Below the pieces are notes generated by a model that saw nothing but the letters and a program-made list of their open reading frames with translations, was not told where the DNA came from and did no database searches. Position numbers and translations under genes: made by a program. 64,000 bases of DNA from Pythium myriotylum (taxonomy: Eukaryota > Oomycota > Peronosporomycetes > Pythiales > Pythiaceae): NCBI GenBank assembly GCA_023091665.1, contig JALJCQ010000001.1:62001-126000 (forward strand), written 5' to 3'. Positions 9,972-20,618 of the stretch are shown piece after piece. Position 1 is the stretch's first letter; each line of letters starts with the position of its first letter.

Positions 9972-11307
9972 ATGATGAAGGTCGTGCCGACGCGCCTGGG
10001 CGAGGGCTTCCAGGCCGAGATCCCGGCGCTGCTCTCGGCGGCCGAGCGCGCGCAGGAGCAGAAGCGCGGCGCGCGGCCTGCGAGTCGCGCGCAGTGGGCG
10101 CCCGCGGCGTTCGGCGAGCGCGAGCTGGCCGAGTATCTGCGCTGCACGCGACTCAACGAGACCGAGGCCGTAGGTCGTCTTAAAGCCATGCGCCGATCGG
10201 CGAGCAGCTCCGTCTAAAAAGAAACACTCCGATGATGGTGGTGTAGGCGCTGCACTGTCTCTACGCGAGCGGCTTTGACGTGGACAAGGCGTCGCAGCTC
10301 CTGGCGAGCGACCGGCAGCGGCGCGCGCGCAGCCAGCGGCAGCAGCTCGCCGCGCTCTCGGACGAGGCGTTCGAGGCGGCGGTCGCGGCCCACGGCAAGC
10401 GCTTCTCCGTCATCCAGGTTGGGGCTCTCGGCGCGAGCTCGGGTCTATCTCGCGTCTGATTCCGGTGAAAAAGCGTCTAACTGCTGCGGGTCTAACGTTG
10501 CAGCAACATTACCCAGCGGCCAAGATCTCAGATCTCATCGCGCGCTTTTACAAGTGGAAGACCTCGACGAGCTACAAGAAATGGCACGAGCGCGCCAAGG
10601 CCAAGAAGAACAAAGAGGCCGCGCGGCTGCGGCAGTGGGCCGACGCCGAGGACTCGGAGCTCTCGGATTTCCACAACGAGTACTGCGAGCTCTGCTGCAC
10701 GGGCGGCCAGCTGCTCTGCTGCGACGGCTGCGAGCGCGCCTACCACTTCAGCTGCGTCGACCCGCCCATCAAGGACGTGCCCATGGGCGACTGGTTCTGC
10801 GCGGCCTGCGCCAAGATCCTCGGCACCAAGTGCAAGGCGCAGGCGAGCAAAGAGAACCCGTTCTGCGACGAGTTTGTCGTCCGCGAGAGCCCGACCCAGG
10901 CCGACGACATCGAGCACCAGGATGACATTGAGGACGACGTCGACGACCACGACGACGAGGTCGCCACAGACGGCAACGACACGGACGAGATCGAAGACTC
11001 GACCATGGACGACGACCTCGCCACGATCTCGACGCCCGTCAAGAAACTCGCCGTGAGCGACGACCGAGTCGTGATCAAACGAGAGCCCGTGGCGATCAAA
11101 CAAGAGCCCGTGGTCTACCAGCGGCAGCAGCTCTACACGCCCGAGCGGCCGCGGCAGTTCCCACAGGCCAAGCGCGCGCTTCTCGACAGCGACGCGCGCA
11201 CGCCGACGAGATCGCCGCTGCTGCTCGAGAGCACGAACCGCAAGCGCCAGCGCAAGACTGGCGCGCCGCGCCGCATCCTGCAGTCAGGTCTACCAAACAC
11301 GAGTTGA
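9972..11307 (+). CDS. ELM2-SANT-PHD chromatin protein
   Basis: Three exons: 9972-10169, 10247-10417 and 10504-11307 (introns of 77 and 86 nt; the second has a weak GTTGGG donor). All junctions are phase 0 and give 390 residues. RLGEGFQAEIPAL (residues 8-20) is the ELM2 signature. SANT runs from about 103 to 155 and spans the second intron (LSDEAFEAAVAAHGKRFSVIQ joined to QHYPAAKISDLIARFYKWK), a strong check on the splice model. A PHD finger follows at about 182-226 with the C4-H-C3 pattern (CELC...CDGC...H..C...C..C). ELM2-SANT recruits and activates class I histone deacetylases in MTA, CoREST and MIER proteins, and PHD reads histone H3 tails. The C-terminus is acidic and then basic. Nuclear corepressor subunit is the likely role. 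Confidence 0.9.
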
Positions 11308-11340
11308 AAAAAAAAATGTCTATTCTCGTTTGTGGATCAT

Positions 11341-11805
11341 CTAGAACTTGAGGTCCAAGTGGCGGTTGGGCGCGAGGCACTCGAGCTCGAGGCCCTGCAG
11401 CAGCTCGACCTCGACGCCGCCTTCTTGCAAGAGCCGCACGCCCTCGCAGACGACAAAGTTCTTGGGCTCCATGACGCCGACCACGACGCGCCGCACGCGC
11501 GCGCGCAGACAGCTCTGCACGCACGGCGTGTTGCCCGAGAGCCGCGCGCTGCAGGGCTCCATGGTCGTGTAGACGGTCGCGCCGGGCGCGTCGAAGCCGA
11601 GCTTGTGGAGCGCGACTTGCTCGGCGTGCGTGTTGCCCGGGAGCTCGCGCGAGAAGCCCGTGGCGAGCAGCTCGCCGTCGCGCACGACCACGCAGCCGAC
11701 GCAGAAGGCGTTCTCGGTCGGCTCCGACTTGTGGGCCTCGGCGATCGCCAGCCGCATGAACGCCACGTCCGCAGCAGACGAAGACGACGACGACGGATCG
11801 GTCAT
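11341..11805 (-). CDS. Zinc-dependent deaminase, RibD/Rib2-like (CMP/dCMP deaminase fold)
   Basis: 154 residues from ATG 11805; an upstream in-frame ATG at 11823 would add six. The zinc and catalytic signature is complete: HAE (in NTHAEQVAL) and PCSxR...C (EPCSARLSGNTPC). The VGCVVVRDGELLATGFS opening and the PKNFVVCEGVRLLQEGGVEVEL ending resemble the pyrimidine deaminase half of riboflavin biosynthesis (RibD, yeast Rib2). Substrate could be the riboflavin intermediate or a free cytidine compound; I cannot decide between these. Convergent with the PHD gene, separated by only 33 bases. Confidence 0.8.
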   Translation of the reverse strand: MTDPSSSSSSAADVAFMRLAIAEAHKSEPTENAFCVGCVVVRDGELLATGFSRELPGNTHAEQVALHKLGFDAPGATVYTTMEPCSARLSGNTPCVQSCLRARVRRVVVGVMEPKNFVVCEGVRLLQEGGVEVELLQGLELECLAPNRHLDLKF

Positions 11806-12193
11806 TTTTGAGAGTGGCAGCATCGCTTGAGGAGCTCCATTGGGTTCGTAACTGACGCGTGTTTAGGTTCTTAACATGGACCTCCGTCTCACCTTCTTTT
11901 GGTAAATGAGCTCGTGAGGAGCTCATTTACCAAAAGAAGGTGAGACGGAGGCGAATGGAAGAACTTGGCTGGTCCACAAAATGAACCCACGATATGACTA
12001 TCGCTGCCTGCATGCGAAACGCCCACGAGATGCAAAGAGAGAGAGAAGGATCGACTGGTCAGAAAACCACAGGCGACTCGCTTGCGTCCCGTTGGAAGAG
12101 AGGGGCGGAGGCGGTCGCGAGTGGGATTTTAGCGATAGGAATAAAAAAAGACAAAGGCTTCGGAGGCGTTCGTCGTCTCTATGACTCGCGCTC
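11806..12193. other. Intergenic region holding a 33-bp perfect inverted repeat
   Basis: 388 bases between the deaminase start and the 3' end of the MTAP gene, both on the minus strand. Apart from the hairpin at 11881-11951, which has its own entry, nothing recognisable is seen. Confidence 0.4.
11881..11951. repeat. 33-bp perfect inverted repeat with 5-nt loop
   Basis: Left arm 11881-11913 (CCTCCGTCTCACCTTC...) is the exact reverse complement of the right arm 11919-11951, with GTGAG as loop. The bases outside do not pair. Its centre, 11908-11924, is a one-mismatch copy of a 17-mer found near other start codons in the window. It could be a young miniature element, a fold-back insertion or a regulatory hairpin about 75 bases upstream of the deaminase ATG. 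Confidence 0.85.
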
Positions 12194-13100
12194 TCATGCC
12201 GTCGGTGCCTGCGGCAGCTGCGCGAGGAAGCGGTTCTTGGCGAGGTCGTCGAGCACGGCGCAGACGGCCGTCTCCATCTTGTTGCTGTTGATCTTCTGGG
12301 TCTCCTTGAAGGCTTCCAGCTGGAGGATACGAGGGAAAACAAAGTAAAAAAAATTAGTCGATCCGTCCTTCCAGAATCACTCCACAGACGGTACGCACCG
12401 TGAGCTGCTCGCCGATGCCGTTCGCGAGGTTGTCGACGATGCCGAACATGCCGAAGGGCACGCGCAGTTCGTTGATGAGCTCGGCCTCGTTGGCGCCCGT
12501 CATGCCGATGAGCTCGCCAAACTGCTTGAAGAAGCGGATCTCGGCCTTGGTCTCGAAGCGCGGGCCGGCCGTCTGGATGTACACGCCGCCGTCGTACGGG
12601 TCCAACTGCTTTTGCGTGAGCACGGCCAAGACGCGCTCGCGCAGCTCCTTGCTCACATCGGGCACGACGTGGGCTTCGTAGTGGTGCGACATATGGAGAA
12701 TGTCAAACGGGTTGAAATAGTCCTCGGGCACGACAATGCGGCCGACGCCGATCTGCGCGTCCATGGAGCCGACCGAGTAGATGCCGAGCACGGCCTCGCA
12801 CTTGGCGACCTTGAGCGCCGCGGCGATGGCCTTGAAGTTGATCTGCCGCGGCTGCTTGTACTGGCCGTCCGGGTCTGCGTGGTGGCGCTGCACGAACACG
12901 ACCTGGAGATCCCACTCGCGCCACGTGCCCACGTGGGCCACGACGCCGCCGAACTCGGTCTCGATCACGGTCTCGCGCAGTCCTTCGGAGAACGACTTGG
13001 CGTGGAAGAGCGCCGAGCCGCCGATCACGCCCAGCACGTGGGTCGGCGGCGCGGTCGTCGGCGCGACGCGGAGGCTCTCGGCGGCGGCGGACTCGGTCAT
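12194..13100 (-). CDS. S-methyl-5'-thioadenosine phosphorylase
   Basis: Two exons: 12399-13100 and 12194-12319 with a 79-nt intron (donor GTGCGT, acceptor CTCCAG), total 275 residues, close to the roughly 280 of the family. It contains VIGGSALFHAKS (phosphate loop), QRHHADPDGQYKQPRQINFKAIAAALK, ILGIYSVGSM and QTAGPRFETKAEIRFFKQFGELIGMTGANEAELINEL, all typical of the MTAP/PNP family. It phosphorolyses methylthioadenosine to adenine and methylthioribose-1-phosphate in the methionine salvage pathway. Without the splice the frame would end in a short unlikely tail (VRTVCGVILEGRID). ATG 13100 is preferred over an upstream in-frame one at 13199 because the domain begins soon after. Confidence 0.92.
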
Positions 13101-13432
13101 CACGAGGCGATTCGGGTTGTGGCAGTCGCGCAATCGGGCTCGAGAAGGCTCTCGCGACGGTCGATGATGATGCTCGGCTCTTGGAGGCGAAGCATTCACG
13201 ACGCCGGTTGTTCGTGCCCAGTCGGCCTAATGATATGTGGTACAATGCATGATATACTGGTTTAAAGCTTCAACTAGGACAATTTTGGGCGGATTGTCCT
13301 AGTTTCGAGGCCTAGTTTTGCCGACTCGACGCCAAGCAGAATCCTGATTGGGCACGAGCAGCTCCGCTGTACTTTCTCAGTGGGCAAATGCGAAGGGAAG
13401 GGAAGGGGAAGTTGAGAGAGAAGGGTCTCTAT
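13101..13432. other. Intergenic, upstream of MTAP, with a 12-bp inverted repeat
   Basis: 332 bases between the MTAP ATG and the 3' end of the IQ-motif gene. Contains AACTAGGACAAT at 13272-13283 and its reverse complement at 13293-13304 (9-nt loop). Nothing else is seen. Confidence 0.4.
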
Positions 13433-16036
13433 TTACTCGGCCTCGAAGTCGTCGTCGAAGAGCTCCGAGGCGTCGCTCGCGGTCGTCGGTGGACGATCGG
13501 CGGGCTCGGGAGTGTCCTCCGTCTCGTCTTCATCGTCTTCTTCCTCGGGCACGAGATCGCGCGGCGGCAGCCCCGTGGGCGTTCGCTGCATGAGCTTGAG
13601 GTGCGCCACGCGCTTCCGAGCCTGCTGTTGTCGTGCGAGGCTCTGGATCTTGATGGCCGACGTCTCTTGCTGCTGCTTGGCGAAGCGCACGTGGTGCACA
13701 CGGTTGCGTGCGTGACGCTGTCGTACGGCGCACTGGATCCGCAAGGCCGCGTCGTCCGGGTGGCTCTGTGGGCATTCAGCCACCGCTGGGTCATGTCGAC
13801 TGGTGGCGAGCCCATCTCGCGACGGAGGCGACATCATCGCATCGAGTCGAGTGAGGATGAGGTCGCAGAGGTGGCCGAACTCACGCCGCTGGAAAAATTC
13901 ATGAGCACTCGCGCCAAAGTCCAGCAGCAGGTCGTCAGGCGACACGAACATTTGCGACTCGACCGAGCTCATGGGCTCGTACATCTTGACGGAAAGCAGT
14001 TCGTGCGGTGCGTCGTCGCTCTTTTCCAGGAAGAAAGACACAAAGTACGTCACGCCACGGTGCGTCCACGGACTCGTGCGCAGTAGCACATGGCGGCGTG
14101 GCGCATGTGTGTTTACACACGATGACGGCGGCCGAGAGGAGCCGCTAGCCGAGGGAGGTGGTGACACGGGTTCATTCTCGTTGATGAACAGCACTTCGGC
14201 GCTGCCGATGCTCACACGTTTGCTGCCGCGTGAGTTTCGCGACACCGGGCGCAGCACGTCGGGCGTCATAGGTGGCAGGTCGTGCTCGTCCTGTTCGAGC
14301 TCTTCGAGCAGCTCTTGCCGGTCCTCGTCGCCTTTTGCTGCACGGTCGTTCTGCTGCGCTCGCTCGAGCACATGCAGCACCCAGGCGCAAAGTGTCGCGG
14401 CGGCGCTTGAGTATTCCATGAGGAACATCGGGTCATAATGCTCGTTCTGCAAAAAAGGCAGTAGAGCTTTCCATTTGAAGGCCGGGATCGCGTCCATGTT
14501 AACATCCTCGATTCGCTGGATGAGCTTGACCCCATTCGCGAGCATCTTTTGGCATGACGGCCAAGCGAGATCCTTCGGAATGCGATCGCTCGGACTGAGT
14601 AAGATGAGTACGCTTGCTGTGACGAGCGTCACGATGGCGTGCGGCGGCGCCTCGTTCGACCCGAGCACTTCAATGTCGAGCGCAGTCATACGGTACGCGA
14701 TGCCATCATGAGAGATCTCGAACGAGGAGAAGCAGTTGTTCTTGGTCGGTGACATGTAACCTCCTTTGTGAACGTTCTCCATTAGCTCAGTTAGCGTCTT
14801 CGGCGGTGACTGCGGTAGCGACGGTAAGTACCCCTTGCGTTTCATCATCCGTGACGAGTCCATCAAGCGAGCCTGGCCTGTTGGGGACTCGAGTGGCATC
14901 GACAGCAGACGCAACTGCTGCTCAGCGCGTTCTTGCCACGTGAGTAGCTCGCGTTTGCCTTGCGTCGTGAGTTGAGGCTGCTGGGGAGGAAGCTGCGTCG
15001 GCGGCGCTGTCTCTGGGTTATTGGTAGTCCCGATGTTGCCCATCCCTTCAGGAAGGTTGACGAGACTCCACACGAGATATTTTTCGGCCTCAGCGACCCG
15101 CTCAACTGGATCTGAGAAGGAAAACCTAGGCGGAGAAGAGGCGCTGAAGCCTTGCACATCAATAAACTCGCGATCCGGGATCGGGGACGGCATCATGAAT
15201 GGGTTTTGCTTCATTCTCGATGGGTCCACGCCAAGAACTCTTCCAAGAGAACTGAATCCAGCGAGAAAATTGAGATCTGAAACCATCTTGCCGCAGTAGT
15301 TGCGCCCTTTGAAAATGTACGCGGGTGGGCGGCTAGCGCGGGATGCGGTTGACTGGTGCCATTGCGACATGGCGCACATCACAGTGACGCTTGCGTCGCG
15401 AAGCTGCAGCAGCAGCTGCAACAACTCATTGCCTGTGTCTGCTTGAAACCCTCCAGCTGCTGCAGACTGAACAAGGCCCTTTAGTCGCTCTAAGATACCT
15501 TCCCGCATTGTGACCTGCTTGAGTAACTCGAGCTCCTGTCGATTGGGCGAAGGCGCGTTTGGAAACGAAGCCTTCTGGCTCACGGTAGGTTTTATGGGAA
15601 GGGTTGACCCGCTCACCACTGCGTTCGTAAGCTGTTGTTGATTGCGCTTCCGCTGATTGAGCTGCTCTTGATACGCGAGCGTCTGCTGATAGTCGTGTGT
15701 TTGGTGAGCGCGATGGTACTCAGCTGGAAACGACGAGGTCCACCCCATCTCGCGTCGCTTGTGCTCAGCCCTCGTTGGTGGTGTTTCATATCCCAAGCTT
15801 TCTTCCAAGTCGTCAAACGCTGGGGAAACTGCAGCCTCCCAAGACGACGGAGAAGGAGATATAGAGCCGTTTGCTCTGTGGCCTTGTCGTTCAGGCTCTA
15901 GTGGGTATGGGCGCGTGCGATATGCAGAGGCGGCTTGGTTTGGACTGGAGTAGAGCGAGACTCCAGCCCCATGCGGAAGTGGATCTCGAAAAGCACTCAG
16001 CTTTGCGTTAGCAGCATATTTCTTCTTCTTGCTCAT
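13433..16036 (-). CDS. Large IQ-motif protein of unknown function
   Basis: Single exon, 867 residues starting with a basic MSKKKKYAANAK. No catalytic domain is recognised. The N-terminal third is low-complexity and polar, the middle (about 400-600) is predicted mostly helical, and two IQ-like motifs lie near the C-terminus (about 758-780, ALRIQCAVRQRHARNRV; about 785-812, AIKIQSLARQQQARKRV), which would bind calmodulin or a light-chain-like protein. The tail is acidic (EEEDDEDETEDTPE). The shape resembles cytoskeletal or flagellar scaffolds, but that is an inference. Confidence 0.75.
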   Translation of the reverse strand: MSKKKKYAANAKLSAFRDPLPHGAGVSLYSSPNQAASAYRTRPYPLEPERQGHRANGSISPSPSSWEAAVSPAFDDLEESLGYETPPTRAEHKRREMGWTSSFPAEYHRAHQTHDYQQTLAYQEQLNQRKRNQQQLTNAVVSGSTLPIKPTVSQKASFPNAPSPNRQELELLKQVTMREGILERLKGLVQSAAAGGFQADTGNELLQLLLQLRDASVTVMCAMSQWHQSTASRASRPPAYIFKGRNYCGKMVSDLNFLAGFSSLGRVLGVDPSRMKQNPFMMPSPIPDREFIDVQGFSASSPPRFSFSDPVERVAEAEKYLVWSLVNLPEGMGNIGTTNNPETAPPTQLPPQQPQLTTQGKRELLTWQERAEQQLRLLSMPLESPTGQARLMDSSRMMKRKGYLPSLPQSPPKTLTELMENVHKGGYMSPTKNNCFSSFEISHDGIAYRMTALDIEVLGSNEAPPHAIVTLVTASVLILLSPSDRIPKDLAWPSCQKMLANGVKLIQRIEDVNMDAIPAFKWKALLPFLQNEHYDPMFLMEYSSAAATLCAWVLHVLERAQQNDRAAKGDEDRQELLEELEQDEHDLPPMTPDVLRPVSRNSRGSKRVSIGSAEVLFINENEPVSPPPSASGSSRPPSSCVNTHAPRRHVLLRTSPWTHRGVTYFVSFFLEKSDDAPHELLSVKMYEPMSSVESQMFVSPDDLLLDFGASAHEFFQRREFGHLCDLILTRLDAMMSPPSRDGLATSRHDPAVAECPQSHPDDAALRIQCAVRQRHARNRVHHVRFAKQQQETSAIKIQSLARQQQARKRVAHLKLMQRTPTGLPPRDLVPEEEDDEDETEDTPEPADRPPTTASDASELFDDDFEAE

Positions 16037-16217
16037 CCCGATCAGTCACGGCTTTCCTGCTGTCTTGATCGGATCAACTGGACCGACAAAACACTCTTTC
16101 ATTGGAGTATTTTTAGTCAGTGTCCTATCCGGCTTCCTTCGAACTTGTATCAATAGCCGAATTTCAGTTGTTTGGTCGTTGGAGGCTCGTCGGTCGACGA
16201 TGCCTCACACCCTCTAC

Positions 16218-19200
16218 TCATTCGAACGTTGCCTTGAAGATCGCTATTGCACTCTTCTTGACATTTTTCATGCGACCATAGAGTGACACGCCACCACTCT
16301 TCTTACGCGGACGTGTGGACGGAGGCGACTCCAGATTGTCATCTGTGCTTGCTCCATCACCACTTGCAGCTCCTAGGGCTAGTTTCGAGGTCCCAGAGTG
16401 ACCGAAGGTCGCTTTGACGGCCTGGACTCGAATCATGGCCGACTGAGGAGAATTAAAACCTTTGCACCACTTGCGTACGATCTGCGCCTTGATAGATGCG
16501 TGCTCCTTCTCGTCAATCTTGCCGCGTACAAACAAATCAGCCAAGTCATCGAGTTGCTCGTCCATCTTGGCCAGATCTTCGGCGTAGGTGCGGTTTGCTT
16601 CCAACACATCAACGCGCTGGTAAAACATATCGCGCGGGTTATCTTCGTTTGCTTTGCTCCCACCGCCAAGTATCGAAGGTTTGCTGATGTACGATGCCAA
16701 ACCGGAGCCTGTGCCACCACTGCTTGTTTTTTGTTTCACACTTGATCTCGACACGGATATTCCACTGGAGGAGGAACTACCGAGGTCTGACTTAGCCGGC
16801 GAAGGTGGAGCCGAGGACGCGGCCTTGTTAGCCGCTCTCACTTGTTCCATTTGCTGGCGCATTTCGATCTTCTTGGCCTCGAACGTTGCAAACCGCTCCA
16901 TGACTTCGTCTTTGTGGACGAGACGAAATTCTTCAACAATATCAGGTCTGAGCTGGTCAATCACATGATGACAGAAAGCAAGGAATGCGTCCATCTCCGC
17001 CGTCGTCTTCGTTACCTCTAGCGCGAAGTATTCGTTGAGGGCCATAAGCACTTCGCCAGCGTCCTTGGCATTCAGAAGGGCGCCACGGAGAGTGAAGAAG
17101 ATCGCCATTCCGACACCAAGTAGCACGCGCGAACCGCTTTGCTTCTCTTTCACACGCGCGAGCAGCATGTCCATGACTTTCAGCCCAGCAAACGGCGGGA
17201 GCGACGTCAGGAAGCACGTCACGAGCCACTTTGTGCAGAGAATTTCCATGTTGAGTCCTGTGTTCTGGATATGAGCGTGGAGCTCAGGGTCGTTCTGCTT
17301 CAGAAGGGTGTTCATCACAGCGCAATCGGTGTGCAGACCAATCATTGAGTCCACGTGGTAAGCAGGAAGAACAGTCTCGATCAGCAGCGAGAGTCCCAGT
17401 AGCGCTGTGCGCTCGTCAAGGTACTGGAGAAGCACCGCCAACACTTCGTTCATACCTTGACAGTAACCAACCCTTCGATTTCGCATCGCAAAGGCCTTGA
17501 GTACTCGTCGCATGGGTGCGTACTGCTCTTGTTTGAGATTTCTAGTGCGCGAAATGTCGTTCTCGATGGCCTTGACAACTTCTTGCTCGAGCAACTCGAA
17601 GTCGGACTCGTCTTTTGGCGGGAACGTCTTCGGGAAATTTTTGGGTGGTGGTGCTTGTGATAGAAGAATTGGCCAAACCCAGGACCTATTCTCATCGGGG
17701 ACGCCGTGCAGGCTCCTTCGAATTACACTATCATAGTCACCCACTTCTCGCAAAAAATCCCACGACACCATTGCAGTCGGATCATCTTCAAACTCACCGC
17801 TCGATCTGCGAGGACTCAGTATTCGAGGGCTCTCGAGGATGGATCCTGATAATGAAATCGGCCTGTTCGCGTACGGGCTAGCGCCGGGTGTGCCGTCCCC
17901 ACCGCTGGCTAATAAATTGAGGGACCGTAACGACGACGTCCTGGACCTCCGTCGATTGATCTTGTCTAATCCTTGGTAAACTTTCTCCAACACTTCGGTC
18001 TCAGTCGGCGTCGCCACGATCTCCAACTGGACCTCAGAGTCGTCGGCGTCGTCTCCGTTCCCGTTCGTGCTGCTCGCACGGCGAAGTCGATTTGCGGATG
18101 TTGTCGATGTCGGCGCAGAAGTGATTGTATGATCGTCGTCGTCGACTTTTTTCCACTGTATAATGAGTTTGATGCTCTGGCCCTTCCCTCGCCGCAGCGC
18201 CCGCGAGCTCGCGCTGCTACTCCGCTCCCGCTTGACGGCAGCGGCGTGGGACGCTGGATTCCGTAGTCGCGCCTCGTGCTCAAGCTGTGCTTTGTACTTT
18301 TTGCGCATAGCGCAAATATCGTCGTCCTTGAAATGATCGTGGATAAAGAGGACGAGGTCGATGAAAGTCTCGGCGACGGAAAAGTCGCTCAGCGTTGTGA
18401 GGCAGAACTCGCAAATGACCTCGACGATCACGCTCGGGTCCTGCATCTCCATGAGGATCTCGCTCAGGTACATGAAGACAGCGGTCGCGGTGGAGAAAAT
18501 GATCTTGGAGCTGAGCCGGCGGCAGCAAATGTCCACGAGCAGAATGTCATAGAGCCGACAGACGACTTCAAAGGGCATCGACTCGGCGAAGAACGAGAAG
18601 AACCACTTTGTGCAGAGCACCTGGATCGTCACACCCGCGGTGGCGAGGTGGTCAGCGAGCGCCGGCTCGCGCCGCTCGAGCAGCTCCTGCAGCACGAGGC
18701 AGTCGATCTGGAAGTCGACGATCGATTCCTCGTGGTATTTCGGCAGCAGCATCTCGAGCAGCAGTCGGAACGCCCAGAACGCTTCTTCCTCGCTCAGAAA
18801 CGTGCTGAGCACGGCGCAGATCTCGACCATGCCCTGTGGAAAATCCCCCATTAATTCCACATCGTTCTTTCGTGAAAAGTTCCCCTTCCATGTAGACCTC
18901 GTACATGGCAGTAGTAGAACGCGTCGCGCGACTTGACGTAGGCGAGCAGGATGCGCTTGATCTTGCGCTCCTGGAACGGGTTCAAGTGCACGAACCGCTC
19001 CATGGCCATCTCGTGGGCCTGCTGCAGCTCGCTGTCGCTGCGCGTGGCGCGCGCGTCCGGCTCGCCGCCGTCCTCGAGCCCTTCCAGCAGCTGCGCGTAC
19101 GTCGCGAAGCTGCTCGACTGCCGCTGCAGCTTCTGCTTCTACACACACACACATCAACATCCTCAGCTCTCTGTCTCTCTGTCTTCCCCCCCCCTCTCTC

Positions 19201-19423
19201 CCCCCCCTTCTCCCTCGCTGCAAAACCGCCAACGGCAACTTACGTGCGCGTGGAGCAGAATGGGCCAGACCCACTCGCGGTGCTCGGGCGGCACGCCGCG
19301 CGCGCGCACGGCGTCCAGCAGCGCGCCGGGCCGCGCCAGCGCGTGGTGCTCGCGCCCCGAGGCGCCCACGTCGGCCGCGAGCGCGCGCGCCTCGTCCTTG
19401 AGCTCGCCCCACCGGAGGTCCAT
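16218..19423 (-). CDS. Protein with two TBC (Rab-GAP) domains, first one degenerate
   Basis: Three exons: 19244-19423, 18905-19138 and 16218-18833 (introns 105 and 71 nt; donors GTAAGT and GTACGA). All junctions are phase 0 and give 1009 residues. The second TBC (about 505-770) has both catalytic fingers: IENDISRTR (IxxDxxR) and YCQG. The first (about 45-330, built across all exons) keeps the fold landmarks VWPILL, LLLEMLLPKYHEESI and LCTKWFFSFF. However, YxQ is YYCHG (about 134-139), so the Gln finger is His, and no IxxDxxR is found. Between the two lies a Ser/Arg-rich linker. The C-terminal 200 residues hold coiled coil and a basic tail. Likely stimulates GTP hydrolysis by a Rab through the second domain only. 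Confidence 0.88.
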
Positions 19424-19528
19424 GGCGGTGTCGTGTCGTGGTCTGGGGGAAAGGAAGCAAAGCAAGCGGCGGGGCGCCCGAAATAACGTACATTCGAACC
19501 CAAAATAACGTATATATAGACCCCCCCT

Positions 19529-20470
19529 TTAGAGCGACGCCGACGACGGCGGCCGCTTGAGCGCCATGCGCTCGGCGTGCTGCGCGCGCAGCAGCTCGAG
19601 CTTCTCGCGCTTGAGCGCGAGCTTCTCGCGTTTCAGCGCGAGCAGCTGCTGCCGGAACTCGCTCTCGCTCAGCGACGGCTTCTTGGCCGCGCGCGGCGGC
19701 TCCCTCTCGAGAAGAAGCGCCGACGCGGCGTGCTCGTCGTGCGCGGGTGTGGGCGCGGCCGGTCCAGCGTCGTCGCCCGAGTTGTCGTCGTCGTCGTCAC
19801 CAAGCGACGAGGCGCTGCGCTTGCGCGACTCGAGCGGCGCCGAGTCGACCATCGCCGAGAGCGAGCTGCGGCCGTTCGACGACGACGGCGTGCGCTTGGC
19901 CGTGGCGCTCTTCTTGTTGCGGATCTCGGCGAGCCGCGCCGAGATCTGCCGGAAGAGGTTCTGCACGAGCGAGGCCTTCTCTTCGCCGTCGGGCGTGTCG
20001 GTCCAGCGCTTGAGCTTGAGCGTGCCTTGCTCGTAGCGCAGCAGCAAGTGGTGGAAGCTGGCGAGCGTCGTACCAACAACAACAAAAATGGAGCCATCTC
20101 AGATCAGTCCGTGGAGCTCGGGAGCAGCGCAATCCACACACACACACACAGACGCACCGATCGGTGACCGCGCGACGCGACGACGGCACGTCGCGCAGCT
20201 TGGCTGCGGTCGCGTAGACTTCGTCGGCGACTTGGTCCCAGGCCTTGAGCTTGGTGCCGTGGTCCGCGGCGTACGGCTCGCGCTTGACGACCGCGAGCAG
20301 CAGCCGCAGATCGGCCTCGGCGTCGAAGCGCACGCGGCGCTTCACTGCAGAGAGAAAGCATCAGCAGGCGCGTCGTCGTCAGTCCCGTCTGCTTCGTGCG
20401 GCGCGCGGCACGTCGCGCAGCACGCACCGTCGTCGTCCGCGGGCGGCGCGGTCTCGGCTTCGACGATCAT
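19529..20470 (-). CDS. Myb/SANT-like DNA-binding protein
   Basis: Three exons: 20428-20470, 20158-20344 and 19529-20057 (introns 83 and 100 nt), total 252 residues. The reading frame closes exactly across both junctions, and the second one joins VTDR to FHHLLLRYEQG, the typical end of a Myb/SANT-like (MADF-type) trihelix domain (about residues 17-110; F..E.D..LL..V....P, W..V, R.V.DRF..LL). The C-terminus has a Ser/Asp region and a charged coiled coil (KREKLALKREKLELLRAQHAERMALKR). Nuclear DNA-binding factor of unknown target. Downstream and in the same direction as the Cys-rich gene at 20619. Confidence 0.75.
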
Positions 20471-20618
20471 CTCGGCGCGGGCGACGGAAGGGGAAGGCGG
20501 CGTTTGTTGGAGGGAGGCGCCGCGCCAAAATAACGCTTCTCTGTGGACGAACGACCAGGCTAAAATAACGTTATATTCAAAGTAGTACTACTTTATCTCT
20601 TCCTTGTTCCCAGGTTAC

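Noticed and set aside
20140..20152. CA microsatellites in introns (also about 19141) as regulatory repeats
   Set aside because: Short, inside intron polypyrimidine or polypurine contexts; no sign of anything beyond simple sequence.
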